Notes: generated by a model from the sequence alone, not told the origin. DNA of 64,000 nt from an uncultured Prochlorococcus sp. (GCA_902563335.1 CACEWU010000003.1:1-64000), one strand, 5' to 3'. Shown: positions 40,075-51,496, counted from the stretch's first letter. Made by a program: numbers and translations.

Positions 40075-41318
40075 CTCTTTACACTTTTAAGAAGTTTATC
40101 TAAGATTTCCCAGCGATGGGACTCGACTGGTAAATTATCCAGAATTTCCTTGCAATAACCCTTTAAAAGAAGAGAAGTTGCTTGTTCTGTTGTGATTCCT
40201 CTACTTCTCATATAGAAAACTTCTTCTTCTTGAAGCTGACTAATAGTTGCACCGTGAGTACAACGAACGTCATCTGCAATTATTTCAAGCTCAGGCTTTG
40301 TATCGATACGAGCACGGTTAGACATTAGTAAGTTCCTACTGAGTTGAGCTGCATTTGTTTTTTGCGCCAACTGAGGGACTTGAATAGAACCATTAAATAT
40401 GCAATGTGAATTGTCCGTTGCAGCAGATTTTTGTAATTGCTCCAGACACCCTTGAGGTCCTTCAAATTTAACTCTTGAATGAGTTGCTATTTGTTGTTTT
40501 TTTGAGGACACTTGTAGTCCTTTTAGAGTTGTATTAGCGTGACCATTAGTTTGAACAATTAATGACTCTAGTCGACTTAAGGACCAGCCATGTTGTACTG
40601 AGGTAAAAGAGTAATGACTGCTTGTTTTTTGCTCAACAAAGAGGTTTGCAATCATATTTGCTTCTTCTATTCCAAATGCAATAAGACCGTGATTGAGTTC
40701 TGCTCCTTTCCCTAAATAAATTTCTACGAGATGACTTTGTGCTGAATTTGCAGCACCTAAAGCTACTTGTAGTAAGTTTAACTTTGTTTTATCTTCTACT
40801 ATTAATGCAATTCTTGTGGGGATAAATGCTCCACTATCTGATTGCATTATTAACTCTAATGGTGGCAAATTTTGACCTTCGATTTTTAAGGCAAGAAAAT
40901 TTGTTGCTGTAGCATTATTAATTGCTACTTGCCAGTTTCTTGAAGAAGAATACTGGTTGCTCCTTTGCACCAATAGCTTTTCTACCTCTGCGGAAGTCAG
41001 TGGACGAATCCCATTAGGAAGATTGATATCTTCCAGCGGATTGGTTTGTGAATCAATTACTAGTCGAAATCCATTTTTTGGCCTTTGTGCCCATTCTTTT
41101 TGTTTTTCTTCGTCCAAGTAGTCTCTATTAGGCTTATATAACGGTAGGTTTAGAATTTTTTGGAGGCAATTCAAATCTGTTAATCGCCATTCTTCAAGGG
41201 TATTAGTTGGCATTCCAAGGTTTGCTAAAGAGGCGCGCCCTTGAGTTTGCAGATTTTTTAGAACGCCATTTGGTTCTGGTAGTGAATTTAGCCATTGGCG
41301 GTAGTCCGCCATGATCAA
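40071..41318 (-). CDS. sufD: Fe-S cluster assembly protein SufD
   Basis: Position in suf operon; [39 protein letters not shown]. Confidence 0.95.
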   Translation of the reverse strand: MIMADYRQWLNSLPEPNGVLKNLQTQGRASLANLGMPTNTLEEWRLTDLNCLQKILNLPLYKPNRDYLDEEKQKEWAQRPKNGFRLVIDSQTNPLEDINLPNGIRPLTSAEVEKLLVQRSNQYSSSRNWQVAINNATATNFLALKIEGQNLPPLELIMQSDSGAFIPTRIALIVEDKTKLNLLQVALGAANSAQSHLVEIYLGKGAELNHGLIAFGIEEANMIANLFVEQKTSSHYSFTSVQHGWSLSRLESLIVQTNGHANTTLKGLQVSSKKQQIATHSRVKFEGPQGCLEQLQKSAATDNSHCIFNGSIQVPQLAQKTNAAQLSRNLLMSNRARIDTKPELEIIADDVRCTHGATISQLQEEEVFYMRSRGITTEQATSLLLKGYCKEILDNLPVESHRWEILDKLLKSVKR

Positions 41319-42103
41319 TTGACCTCCTTATTATTTGAGGGCTTTTCTACGCAGTCATATCCATATTCTTCTAACTCGAGTGCGAGTTCTTTTCCACCAG
41401 TACGTAAAATTTTTCCAGAAGACATGACATGAACAAAGTCAGGGATTACTTCATTTAATAGGCGTTGATAATGAGTAATTAATAATGTTGCAGAATAAGG
41501 AGTATTCAATTGATTTACTCCTGCCGCGATAACTCTAAGAGCATCAATATCAAGGCCTGAATCGGTTTCATCTAGTATTGAAACAATCGGTTGGAGCAAT
41601 GCCATTTGAAGGATTTCATTTCGCTTTTTTTCTCCTCCTGAAAACCCTTCATTAACGCTACGCTCCAAAAATATTGGATCCATCTGGACTAACTTTAGTT
41701 TTTCATTTACTAAATCTTCAAAAGCAAAAGTATCTAACTCTTCTTCATCCATTTCAACTCTTCTTGAATTTGTTGCGACTCTTAGAAATTCTAGGTTGCT
41801 AACTCCAGGAATTTCTACTGGATATTGGAAGCCAAGAAATACCCCAGCTCGAGCTCTATCTTCTGGCTCCATATTTAATATATCCTTGCCTTGGAATTTC
41901 ACTTCGCCTGAAGTAACTGTATAGGCAGGATGACCAGCAATAATCTTGGAAAGAGTGCTTTTACCACTTCCATTTCTACCCATGACAGCATGAATCTCGC
42001 CAGCACGAATTTGAAGATTAACTCCTTGGAGGATTGGTTGATCTTCAACACTTGCGTGAAGATCAGTAATTTCAAGAATAAGGTGGGCGTCTTTTTTGAT
42101 CAC
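41315..42103 (-). CDS. sufC: Fe-S cluster assembly ATPase SufC
   Basis: [51 protein letters not shown]. Confidence 0.97.
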   Translation of the reverse strand: MIKKDAHLILEITDLHASVEDQPILQGVNLQIRAGEIHAVMGRNGSGKSTLSKIIAGHPAYTVTSGEVKFQGKDILNMEPEDRARAGVFLGFQYPVEIPGVSNLEFLRVATNSRRVEMDEEELDTFAFEDLVNEKLKLVQMDPIFLERSVNEGFSGGEKKRNEILQMALLQPIVSILDETDSGLDIDALRVIAAGVNQLNTPYSATLLITHYQRLLNEVIPDFVHVMSSGKILRTGGKELALELEEYGYDCVEKPSNNKEVN

Positions 42104-42167
42104 TGCATTAAAAAAAATAATGGTGAATTAGTGTCCAATTAAAATTTGGAGAGTGACTTGCAGCAAA

Positions 42168-43610
42168 TTAACCTACAGAGCCTTCCAGCTTTAATGCCAT
42201 TAGTTTGTCAGCTTCTGCTGCAAATTCCATTGGTAGCTGATTAAAGACATCTCTACAAAAACCGCTAACCATCATTGAGACAGCTTCCTCAAAACCAATT
42301 CCTCGACTTTGGAGATAAAACAATTGATCTTCTGAAATTCTGCAAGTGCTTGCTTCATGTTCAATTTTTGCTTGTGGCTGTTGAGAGCGTATATAGGGAT
42401 AAGTATTGGCAGCGGCTTGGTCCCCGATCAACATTGAATCGCATTGACTGAAGTTTCTAGCACCATATGCCTTAGGACCCATTTGCACTAGACCTCTATA
42501 GCTATTACTGGAATGTCCGGCACTGATTCCTTTACTGACGATTGTTGAACGGGTATTTGCACCGACATGAATCATTTTTGTTCCCGTATCAGCTTTTTGA
42601 CGATTATTAGTTAATGCAACTGAATAAAACTCACCAATTGATTCTTCGCCTTGAAGTATGCAACTTGGATATTTCCATGTAATAGCTGAACCGGTTTCAA
42701 CTTGTGACCAACTAATCTTGCTTTTCTTTCCTCTACATTGACCACGCTTGGTAACAAAGTTATAGATTCCTCCGATTCCTTGTTCATTACCAGAATACCA
42801 ATTTTGGACGGTTGAATATTTAATGGAAGCTTCATCAAGGGCTACAAGCTCAACTACAGCCGCATGAAGCGTATTTGTATCAAACATTGGCGCTGTGCAG
42901 CCCTCTAAATAACTTACAGAAGAAGCTTCTTCAGCAATGATTAATGTACGTTCAAATTGACCAATGTCTCCAGAATTTATTCTAAAATATGAGGATAAAT
43001 CCATTGGACAATTGATCCCTTTTGGAATAAAAACAAAAGATCCATCGCTGAATACAGCTGAATTCAAAGCGGCGAAGAAATTATCAGATACTGGAACCAC
43101 GCTCCCTATATATTTTTCTACTAGATCTGGATATTCTTTGATTGCTTCACTTATAGAGCAGAAAATGACTCCATGTTCAGCCAACTTCTCTTTATAAGTA
43201 GTTGCTATAGAAACGCTGTCAAAGACTGCGTCTACAGCTACATTTGATAATCTTTTTTGCTCACTTAATGGAATGCCTAATTTGTCAAAAGTTTCTAACA
43301 GTTTGGGATCCACTTCTTCAAGGCTTGATTTCTTATTCTTTTCTGTAGGAGCGGCATAATAAATAATGTCTTGATAGTTTATTTCTGGGTATCCGAGATT
43401 GGCCCAATTAGGCTCTTGCATTTTTTTCCATTGGTTAAATGCTTTTAGCCTAAAATTTAAAAGAAACTCAGGTTCTTCTTTTTTAGCGGAAATTAAATGA
43501 ATCGTCTCTTCATTTATTCCTTTTGGTATTTTTTCTGTTTCGATGTCTGTAACGAAGCCATACTTATAGGCTTGTGAAACAACTTTTCCAACGGCAGTTT
43601 GGCTCTCCAT
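42168..43610 (-). CDS. sufB: Fe-S cluster assembly protein SufB
   Basis: [69 protein letters not shown]. Confidence 0.97.
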   Translation of the reverse strand: MESQTAVGKVVSQAYKYGFVTDIETEKIPKGINEETIHLISAKKEEPEFLLNFRLKAFNQWKKMQEPNWANLGYPEINYQDIIYYAAPTEKNKKSSLEEVDPKLLETFDKLGIPLSEQKRLSNVAVDAVFDSVSIATTYKEKLAEHGVIFCSISEAIKEYPDLVEKYIGSVVPVSDNFFAALNSAVFSDGSFVFIPKGINCPMDLSSYFRINSGDIGQFERTLIIAEEASSVSYLEGCTAPMFDTNTLHAAVVELVALDEASIKYSTVQNWYSGNEQGIGGIYNFVTKRGQCRGKKSKISWSQVETGSAITWKYPSCILQGEESIGEFYSVALTNNRQKADTGTKMIHVGANTRSTIVSKGISAGHSSNSYRGLVQMGPKAYGARNFSQCDSMLIGDQAAANTYPYIRSQQPQAKIEHEASTCRISEDQLFYLQSRGIGFEEAVSMMVSGFCRDVFNQLPMEFAAEADKLMALKLEGSVG

Positions 43611-43784
43611 GATTTGGCCAGTTTAATTAGATTTATGGATATTGAGAGCCATTAAATGGCTGCATGTTTTTTTGCATGTCAAAATTTTGTTTTGATTCTG
43701 GGAGTTTGGAGGAAATTTGACAACTTTTCCTTGCCTTTGTGAGGTGGCTGCTTTTATTGGGAAACATGCATACAGCATTTATTT

Positions 43785-44051
43785 GTGAGGGGAAAAGGAT
43801 TGGGTCTACTACTTACTAGTAGCTCATTGATTTGGCTTGATGAGTCGCTAGTGGTTAAAGCGAGATTCGAAACAAACTGGTTTCGTTTTGATGATCATAA
43901 GGCACAGTCATATCTGTTGAACTTGATTCCATCAGAACTGGTAGAGCTTGATTTGCAGAGTGATATGGCCTTTTCAAGATCTCAGTGCTCTTCAAGGTCC
44001 CCAGAGCATTTTGGACAGTCTGTGTGCAAGTTTCTTATTAGGTTGTATTGA
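43785..44051 (+). CDS. Hypothetical protein between sufB and sufR
   Basis: 88-aa open frame with GTG start, no recognised motif. Confidence 0.4.
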   Translation: MRGKGLGLLLTSSSLIWLDESLVVKARFETNWFRFDDHKAQSYLLNLIPSELVELDLQSDMAFSRSQCSSRSPEHFGQSVCKFLIRLY

Positions 44052-44150
44052 AACGGTTTTCTTAGAGATCGAATATCTCTAGGCTTTGAGAGAAATCACA
44101 TGACGTCACCTTTAATACAGGTGGCTATTGGTTGTATTAGCTGTCAAATC

Positions 44151-44798
44151 ATGACTACAGAGGTGCAAGTCACCACTCGTGAAGCTGCTCTTAATCTTCT
44201 TTTGAAGAAGGGTGAGAGTAGTGCTAGGGACTTGGCATTTTCTGTAGGTGTATCAGTTCAAGCAATGAGACGGCACCTTCGTAGTCTTGAGGTAGAAGGA
44301 TTTGTTGAGTCCACTCTGATTTCATTAGGACCAGGCAGGCCCTCTAACTTGTGGCAACTGACAATTAAGGGTCGAAATTTCTTTAATGATGGGACTGAAA
44401 GATTTGCATTGGATCTGATGGGCTTGATTGAAGCTAATCTTGCTCCAGAAAAAGTAGAAGGTTTACTTAATCAACAAGCTCTTGAAAAGGCAAGTTCCTA
44501 TCGCCATAAGATAGGTGAAGGGGATATTTCTGAACGCTTGGCAAAACTAGTTGAATTAAGAAATCAAGAGGGGTATTTGGCTGATTATCAAGTTGCAGAA
44601 AATGGAATGAGCTGGTTTCTGAATGAGTTTACCTGCTCAATTAGTGGGATAGCAGAAAAATATCATTCGGTTTGCGATCAGGAATTGCAGTTAATAAGAT
44701 ATACATTTCCTGATTGCAAGGTAGAACGTGTTCAATGGCGTATTGAATTTGGCCATTCTTGCGGATTTGAAATTACTCCTTTAAAACTCAATGAATGA
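44151..44798 (+). CDS. sufR: SufR-type iron-sulfur transcriptional repressor
   Basis: N-terminal HTH (ARDLAFSVGVSVQAMRRHLRSLEVEGFVEST), conserved Cys residues, divergent from sufBCDS. ATG at 44151 preferred. Confidence 0.88.
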   Translation: MTTEVQVTTREAALNLLLKKGESSARDLAFSVGVSVQAMRRHLRSLEVEGFVESTLISLGPGRPSNLWQLTIKGRNFFNDGTERFALDLMGLIEANLAPEKVEGLLNQQALEKASSYRHKIGEGDISERLAKLVELRNQEGYLADYQVAENGMSWFLNEFTCSISGIAEKYHSVCDQELQLIRYTFPDCKVERVQWRIEFGHSCGFEITPLKLNE

Positions 44799-45159
44799 TT
44801 TGCACAATATTGATAATAGTCCTTTGAACTTGTCAGACATTCAAAGAATCGAGGATACAAAATTGTCCAATATTCAACGTCATCATCTGAGATTATTGGC
44901 TCATTGCCTGGCATGCTTTAAGGAAATGTCTGTTGATTGTTATGTAGGCCCTTTTCCTCAAGAAACGCATCGTTTGCAGTGGTGCCTGCAACAGCCAACC
45001 TTGACGAATGACAAAACTTTTATTGCGCTATTGCTTGAACAGTTTGCTTCGGCAGCTCGGCAGTTGGAAGATTTGGCTACAGAGCTAGGTGTTACGCCTT
45101 TGGAACTGACGTTAGAGGATCTCATTGTAGCCACTATGAATTGGTCAAGACCTTTTTAG
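44791..45159 (+). CDS. Hypothetical protein translationally coupled to sufR
   Basis: Start codon overlaps the sufR 3' end (8 nt); 122-aa helical ORF. Confidence 0.7.
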   Translation: MNDLHNIDNSPLNLSDIQRIEDTKLSNIQRHHLRLLAHCLACFKEMSVDCYVGPFPQETHRLQWCLQQPTLTNDKTFIALLLEQFASAARQLEDLATELGVTPLELTLEDLIVATMNWSRPF

Positions 45160-45436
45160 AAAAAACGAGGTTTCTTAATTTCTTGGCAGTTCTAAATCTG
45201 AAAGAAATGTCTTCTTAAAGGTTGCTTGGGTAGTTAGTGCGATCGAATTAGTGACCAAACTAGATTGCTTTGAAATTCCTAAAAAATTCAGTTGCTGCTA
45301 TGCATTTACGCGTTTTTGGCAGAATTAATGGACCCCTAGGGGAGTCAGTAGATCCTGACCACAGTCTTTTTTGACGAACGGAATAGACAAATAGATCACA
45401 TACTGTGATCCCGAACAAAAACGGAGTTTTTTAGAC

Positions 45437-46528
45437 GTGACCAAAGACCAAGAAGATCTGGCACGTCTCACACTGCGTCAACTTCGCCACAAGGCAAGTG
45501 AGCTAGCTGTCCCTCTTTACAGTCGCAAAAGTAAGGCAACCTTGGTTAGAGAGATCTCCTTGGCTCAAGAAAAAAATAATTCTGGTAATTATTTTGCATC
45601 GTTTTGGAAAGCACCGGATGAAGTCACTCAATCAGCTTCTTTAGATCAATCTCAATCAAAAACCAAGGTTGTTTTTCTTCCAAGAGACCCTCAATGGGCC
45701 TATGTTTTTTGGGATCTTTCAGATGAAGACCAAAAGCGAGCTTTTTCTCAGAAAGCAAGTCGGCTTTGTTTGCGTCTTGTTGATGTAACTGGAAGTCAGG
45801 ATGGTAGTGCTAATAAACAAACTCTTCAGGAAGTTCAAGTAGATAGTCATAGCACTGAGTGGTATTTGCCTATTCCAATGAGTGATAGGGATTATCGGGT
45901 GGAAATTGGTTATCGTTTTGGGCATCGGTGGGTGTCTCTTGCTTTTTCTGGAGTGGCTAGAGTCCCTTCTCTTAAACCTAGTAATCAAATCCTTGATCAG
46001 TTTGTTCCTTTTAGTTTGGAGCCAACACCAAGTGATCAGTCTTCAACAGAGGCAATCTCTGCTGATTTTGCGGATAGTGGATTGCATGAGCGCTTATATC
46101 AAACTGCCACTACACACTTTCAAAAAAGTCGTGTTGGATCTGAAGAATTTCAAGAAGTTGATAGTTTGCGCTCTCAGGGACTTAATGACTCAGGGGTGGG
46201 ATTGTGGGCTAGTGGCCGCAATGAATCAGGCTTAGGGGGTGTTCCACCTCGGGAGCGATCTTTTTGGCTTGTAGCTGATGCAGAGCTTGTTATTTATGGA
46301 TCAACAGACCCCACAGCGACTTTAACTATTGGTGACGAACAAGTTCCATTATCAAATGATGGAACATTCAGATTGCAAGTTCCTTTTCGTGATGGTGTTC
46401 AGGAGTATCCAATTACAGCAACAGTTGATGATGGACAACAAAAGCGCAACATCACTATGAAATTTCAACGTACCACTCCTGAAGACAATACAAATCCAAG
46501 CGATCAGTCCAAGAGAGAATGGTTTTGA
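45437..46528 (+). CDS. DUF4912 domain protein with N-terminal SAP/Rho-N-like motif
   Basis: LARLTLRQLRHKASELAVPLYSRKSKATLVREI, then FLPRDPQWAYVFWDLSDEDQ (DUF4912 hallmark). Confidence 0.85.
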   Translation: MTKDQEDLARLTLRQLRHKASELAVPLYSRKSKATLVREISLAQEKNNSGNYFASFWKAPDEVTQSASLDQSQSKTKVVFLPRDPQWAYVFWDLSDEDQKRAFSQKASRLCLRLVDVTGSQDGSANKQTLQEVQVDSHSTEWYLPIPMSDRDYRVEIGYRFGHRWVSLAFSGVARVPSLKPSNQILDQFVPFSLEPTPSDQSSTEAISADFADSGLHERLYQTATTHFQKSRVGSEEFQEVDSLRSQGLNDSGVGLWASGRNESGLGGVPPRERSFWLVADAELVIYGSTDPTATLTIGDEQVPLSNDGTFRLQVPFRDGVQEYPITATVDDGQQKRNITMKFQRTTPEDNTNPSDQSKREWF

Positions 46529-46550
46529 TTAATTTACGAGTGAGTTGAGA

Positions 46551-46721
46551 ATGTTGCGTTTGTTGGTTGCTATAACTCCAATTACAGGGGTTATTCTGTT
46601 TCCTTTAGTTGTTCCATTGACGATTGCGCGTATTGGTATAGCTCCAGGAGTTGTTGTGGCATTACTTTTAAGCATTCTTTGGTTTGTCGCAATGCTTCGT
46701 ACGTCAGAAATGCCTCATTGA
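46551..46721 (+). CDS. Small two-TM protein, 56 aa (not in ORF track)
   Basis: Manually translated: MLRLLVAITPITGVILFPLVVPLTIARIGIAPGVVVALLLSILWFVAMLRTSEMPH*. Confidence 0.65.
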   Translation: MLRLLVAITPITGVILFPLVVPLTIARIGIAPGVVVALLLSILWFVAMLRTSEMPH

Positions 46722-46827
46722 AATCAGATATGAAAGCCTTTTATTTCTGTCTATTTAAAAGTTCTTGGATGCAATACTTTGTTCGTAAATTCTCTAGTCC
46801 CTTGTCTACCTAGGACCTAATTCATTC

Positions 46828-48450
46828 ATGGTGAAACTCTCGACTCCTTTTACTGATCAGAAGCCAGGTACCTCAGGTCTCCGCAAAAGTAGTAAGCATT
46901 TTGAGCAACCGCATTATCTTGAAAGTTTTTTAGAAGCAATTTTCAGAACTCTTCCAGGTGTAAAGGGTGGAACTTTGATTGTGGGAGGTGATGGTCGTTA
47001 TGGAAATTGTAGGGCTATTGACATCATTCTGCGTATGGCATCTGCTCATGGAGTGAGTAAAGTTATAACAACTGTTAATGGTATTCTCTCTACTCCAGCC
47101 GCCTCTAATTTAATTAGAAAACATAAAGCAATTGGCGGAATAATTCTTTCTGCTAGTCATAACCCTGGAGGTCCTGAAGGCGATTTTGGTGTTAAATTAA
47201 ATGCTGCAAATGGTGGACCTGCATCAGAGTCATTAACTAATGATATTTACACTTGCACGTTAAATTTAGATGAATATAAGATAGTTGAAAATTCTGAGAT
47301 CTCATTGGAATCTCCAGGAAGACATTTTATCTCTTCCATGATTGTTGAAGTCATTGATGGAGTAGAAGATTATCTGTACTTAATGCAAAAGCTTTTTGAT
47401 TTTGATCAAATTAGTGCATTTATTAATAAGGATTTTCCAATAGCATTTGATGCTTTGAATGCTGTTACTGGTCCATATGCAAGTCGATTGTTTGAAGGAC
47501 TTCTTGGTTCACCTTTAGGCACTGTTCGAAATGGATTACCTAAAGAAGATTTTGGAGGCTGTCATCCTGATCCGAATCTCACATACGCAAATGAACTTGC
47601 TGAATTACTCCTAGAGGGCACTAATTATTCTTTTGGGGCTGCTTGTGATGGCGATGGTGATCGTAATATGATTCTTGGCAGAGGTTGTTTTGTAAATCCA
47701 AGCGATAGCCTTGCGGTCCTTGTTGCTAATGCTCATTGTGCACCTGCATATAAGGATGGTCTGGCTGGTGTAGCTAGGTCGATGCCAACTAGTGCAGCCG
47801 TTGATTTAGTAGCAAGAGATTTGGGTATTGATTGTTTTGAAACGCCAACGGGATGGAAGTTTTTTGGAAATTTATTAGATACGGGAAAAATAACTATTTG
47901 TGGTGAGGAAAGTTTTGGTACGGGTAGTAATCATGTCAGAGAGAAGGATGGACTTTGGGCAGTTCTTTTTTGGCTGCAAATTTTAGCCTCCAAGCAATGC
48001 ACAGTTGATCACTTAATGTCACAGCACTGGAGTAACTATGGTCGACATTATTATTCTAGACATGATTATGAAGAAATACCAACTGAGATTGCGAACGGTA
48101 TTTATAACAACATAGAGAAGAAGATGCCTGCATTAATTGGTAACTCGTTTGCAGATAGTTCTATAATTTTTGCAGATAATTTTAGTTATAATGATCCTGT
48201 TGATGGTTCCATAACTGACAAACAGGGTTTGCGATTAATTTTGGAAGATGGCAGCAGACTGATCTTACGTTTATCTGGAACTGGAACAAAAGGAGCTACT
48301 CTTCGTGTTTATTTGGAGAGATATGTATCTGTTCACGGCAAATTAAATCAAAATCCACAACTCGCATTGAGAGGTCTTATTCAAGATATTGATCTAATGG
48401 CAGAGATTAGCCATCGAACTGGTATGAATAGACCAACTGTAATAACCTAA
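46828..48450 (+). CDS. pgm: Alpha-D-glucose phosphate-specific phosphoglucomutase
   Basis: GTSGLRKSSKHF, GGIILSASHNPGGPEGDFGVKLN, FGAACDGDGDRNMILG, GEESFGTGSNHVREKDGLWAVLFWL. Confidence 0.96.
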   Translation: MVKLSTPFTDQKPGTSGLRKSSKHFEQPHYLESFLEAIFRTLPGVKGGTLIVGGDGRYGNCRAIDIILRMASAHGVSKVITTVNGILSTPAASNLIRKHKAIGGIILSASHNPGGPEGDFGVKLNAANGGPASESLTNDIYTCTLNLDEYKIVENSEISLESPGRHFISSMIVEVIDGVEDYLYLMQKLFDFDQISAFINKDFPIAFDALNAVTGPYASRLFEGLLGSPLGTVRNGLPKEDFGGCHPDPNLTYANELAELLLEGTNYSFGAACDGDGDRNMILGRGCFVNPSDSLAVLVANAHCAPAYKDGLAGVARSMPTSAAVDLVARDLGIDCFETPTGWKFFGNLLDTGKITICGEESFGTGSNHVREKDGLWAVLFWLQILASKQCTVDHLMSQHWSNYGRHYYSRHDYEEIPTEIANGIYNNIEKKMPALIGNSFADSSIIFADNFSYNDPVDGSITDKQGLRLILEDGSRLILRLSGTGTKGATLRVYLERYVSVHGKLNQNPQLALRGLIQDIDLMAEISHRTGMNRPTVIT

Positions 48451-48574
48451 CCTAGAATTAATTGTTATCCATAATTATTTCTTTTATAATGCTAGAGCTT
48501 GCCTAAAGCAGACTCCTAGTTTATTTGCAGGAGAAATGCTTTTTTAGCAATAATTCAACCACTTTAGAAAGCTG

Positions 48575-50782
48575 TTGAATCAAGATCTTTTCACTTTTAA
48601 TGGAGATCGCGCATTACAGCGGAATGCACCGCTAGCTGAACGTCTTCGTCCAAGAACTTTGGATGAGTTTGTTGGACAAGGGGCAATCTTGGCAGAGGGT
48701 CGCTTATTGAGAAGAGCTATATCTGCAGATCGGGTAGGGAATTTGATCTTTCATGGGCCACCTGGCGTAGGAAAGACAACTTTGGCGAGGATTATTGCAA
48801 GGCACACTAAGGCTCATTTCTCTGTGCTTAATGCAGTTTTGGCAGGAGTTAAAGATCTTCGAATTGAGGTTGAAGCTGCGAAGCAACGTTTAAATCTGCA
48901 TGGCTTGAGAACTATCTTGTTTATTGATGAAGTTCATCGTTTTAATTCTGTTCAGCAAGATGCGCTTTTGCCTTGGGTCGAGAACGGTACGCTTAGCTTG
49001 ATTGGGGCAACTACTGAAAACCCTTTCTTTGAAGTTAATAAAGCTTTATTAAGTCGTTCAAGACTTTTTAGACTGCAAGCATTGCAATCAGATGATCTAA
49101 ATAGTTTATTAACCCGTGCCCTTAAAGATTCGGAGCGAGGTTATGGAAAGTTAGATGTCACGTTGAGTGATCACGCAGCTCGCCATTTAGTTGATATTGC
49201 CAATGGAGATGCTCGAAGTTTGTTAAATGCTCTTGAATTGGCAGTAGAGAGCACACCTGCTAATGAAGATGGGTTGATACATATTGATCTTTCGATTGCT
49301 GAGGAATCTATACAAGAGCGTGCGGTTCTTTATGACAAACAAGGTGATGCTCATTTTGACACTATTAGTGCATTTATTAAGTCTTTAAGAGGTTCAGATC
49401 CAGATGCTGCTTTGTTTTGGCTAGCACGAATGATTGAAGCTGGAGAAAATCCCAGATTTATTTTTCGGCGGATGCTCATTGCGGCCGGAGAGGATGTAGG
49501 CCTTGCGGATCCACAGGCAATTGTTGTCGTTGAGGCGTGTGCTGCTGCTTTTGAAAGGATTGGATTGCCTGAGGGACTTTACCTTTTAGCTGAGGCTGCG
49601 TTATATCTTGCAAATACGGAAAAAAGTAATAGTCTGCTTGGATTTTTTGAAGCTCAGCGTACTGTTCGGGATTCGCAACATCAGCAGGTTCCAAGCCATC
49701 TAAGAGATGCTCATAGAGATGGTGCGGCTTTTGGCGACGGTATGGGATATAAGTATCCCCATGCATTTGTTGAGCACTGGGTGGCTCAACAGTATTTGCC
49801 TAAAGAACTTCAAGGTGAAGTTTTTTGGAGCCCTAGCAATCAGGGCTGGGAAGGTCAACGTCGCTTGATCCTCTTTGAACGAAGAACGGCTCAACTTGCA
49901 GCTGCGATTGAATCTGCTTATGAAAACCCTTTTCTGATTAGCAGTGGGCCAGAAATTCCAGAATTTGAACGTTGGTTGCAGCGTCAGCTCACTCAAGAGG
50001 GTCGCCGGTTGGAGAAGCTTGCCACAAAACTATGGTCTGGAGTTTCTTGGCAGCGACATTATCGAGTGTTGGTAATCGAGGGGCGTTCACTGTTTTGGGC
50101 TGTGAACCCTCTGAAATCTGTTCCAGAAGGTGGTGTGACGATTTTGAGCAGCTCTCCTAAAGATCAGGTTCGCCTTTCTGCCCAACTCGAATTAATGGAT
50201 CCAGTCATTCGTCCAACATTAATTGAGCAAAGTAGTAAAGCAATAATTTCATTACCCCAAAAACTTCAATTTGAATTAATAGGAGGACGTTTTTATAGAG
50301 AGGATTTGGATGAGAACGAAATTGATCTTCTTTGGGAAGCTATTACGAATAGGTGTGTTTTTGAGGCTGATCTTAGGCTGTTAATTAGTTCTCCAGTAAT
50401 GGGACCTGCTAGCTCTCTGCAACAGTTACTTATTCGCGAAGAAATATCTAAATATGATGCTCTTCTGATGGAAAAAATTATTCAATTGGAGAATAAATGG
50501 CTTCATTCTAAGAATCTAGAACCTGTGCTTATGAAAAAGCTTAATAGTTTAGGATGGTCAATAGAGTCAGAAGAGTGGGAAGAGAATTTGTCTCTTGTAA
50601 TTGATGAAGAACTAGAGAAGAGATGGTTGGGACCTGGACGTATCTATAGATCCTTGCTAGAAAAAGAAAAGAATTTGTATGCGATAGATCAATTACAGCA
50701 ACTATTGAAAAAATTACGTGGCAGTAAACTTTCCCAAAAATTAATTCATAAAAGAATAATTGGCACTTATCGTGGTAATTAA
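48575..50782 (+). CDS. rarA: RarA/MgsA-type AAA+ ATPase with extra C-terminal domain (fusion)
   Basis: LAERLRPRTLDEFVGQ, FHGPPGVGKTTLARIIA, LFIDEVHRFNSVQQDALLPWVENGTLSLIGATTENPFFEVN. About 300 extra C-terminal residues after the RarA core. TTG start. Confidence 0.92.
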   Translation: MNQDLFTFNGDRALQRNAPLAERLRPRTLDEFVGQGAILAEGRLLRRAISADRVGNLIFHGPPGVGKTTLARIIARHTKAHFSVLNAVLAGVKDLRIEVEAAKQRLNLHGLRTILFIDEVHRFNSVQQDALLPWVENGTLSLIGATTENPFFEVNKALLSRSRLFRLQALQSDDLNSLLTRALKDSERGYGKLDVTLSDHAARHLVDIANGDARSLLNALELAVESTPANEDGLIHIDLSIAEESIQERAVLYDKQGDAHFDTISAFIKSLRGSDPDAALFWLARMIEAGENPRFIFRRMLIAAGEDVGLADPQAIVVVEACAAAFERIGLPEGLYLLAEAALYLANTEKSNSLLGFFEAQRTVRDSQHQQVPSHLRDAHRDGAAFGDGMGYKYPHAFVEHWVAQQYLPKELQGEVFWSPSNQGWEGQRRLILFERRTAQLAAAIESAYENPFLISSGPEIPEFERWLQRQLTQEGRRLEKLATKLWSGVSWQRHYRVLVIEGRSLFWAVNPLKSVPEGGVTILSSSPKDQVRLSAQLELMDPVIRPTLIEQSSKAIISLPQKLQFELIGGRFYREDLDENEIDLLWEAITNRCVFEADLRLLISSPVMGPASSLQQLLIREEISKYDALLMEKIIQLENKWLHSKNLEPVLMKKLNSLGWSIESEEWEENLSLVIDEELEKRWLGPGRIYRSLLEKEKNLYAIDQLQQLLKKLRGSKLSQKLIHKRIIGTYRGN

Positions 50783-50812
50783 TATTGGGTAAAAATTATT
50801 ATTCAATCATTT

Positions 50813-51496
50813 TTAGGATACGCATATTATTGGTGAGTTGGAAGTTTTAATTTGATCATATGCAATTGTCATAAACCATTTGCTATATGTAATTTGATGT
50901 ACGCATAGCTTTTGTCCATTCAATTTATGAGACGCAAGTTCAGATTGACTTGAATAACTCCATTGTGATAGATCTTTAGCAAGTTGTCCCCTTTGCCATT
51001 TAATAGATGCTTCTTTAATGAGCCATCTTTTAAGAACTGCTTTTCGAAGTTCTTCTCCTTTTAAATCTCTTAAGCTCTCTTTTTCTTCTTTACAGAAATA
51101 GCGATTCATTAGTAATTCAGCCTTGAAATTTCTATTTGCTCGTTCTAAATCGACTCCAATCTTGTGTGGTGCCCAACCAATTAGGAGGGCATCATTACAA
51201 TGGCTAAAACTTACATAACCCCAACCTTCTTCAAGAACTGGGGCTTCTCCAGGCTTTGCTTCTAAGGGAACGTCTAAGGGTGATATGTGTAAAAGTTCAG
51301 ATAATGCTTGTCTCGCATGCCCCCTTGAATGTTGGTATTGCCTTGACCTCCAAGAAGGTAATTCATTCGCTAATTGCTTTTCTTTAGCGCTTATTGGTTT
51401 TAGATATGAGTTGTTTGGAAATAGCCATAGTGCTAGTACGCTAGGTATCTCTATTGTCATTTTCATTGATGGTTTTTCAAATTGGCGATGAAGCAC
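50813..51496 (-). CDS. 4'-phosphopantetheinyl transferase (Sfp/HetI-like)
   Basis: YVSFSHCNDALLIGWAPHKIGVDLERANR and RYFCKEEKESL...RWLIKEASIKWQRGQL (WxxKEA). Confidence 0.9.
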   Translation of the reverse strand: MLHRQFEKPSMKMTIEIPSVLALWLFPNNSYLKPISAKEKQLANELPSWRSRQYQHSRGHARQALSELLHISPLDVPLEAKPGEAPVLEEGWGYVSFSHCNDALLIGWAPHKIGVDLERANRNFKAELLMNRYFCKEEKESLRDLKGEELRKAVLKRWLIKEASIKWQRGQLAKDLSQWSYSSQSELASHKLNGQKLCVHQITYSKWFMTIAYDQIKTSNSPIICVS

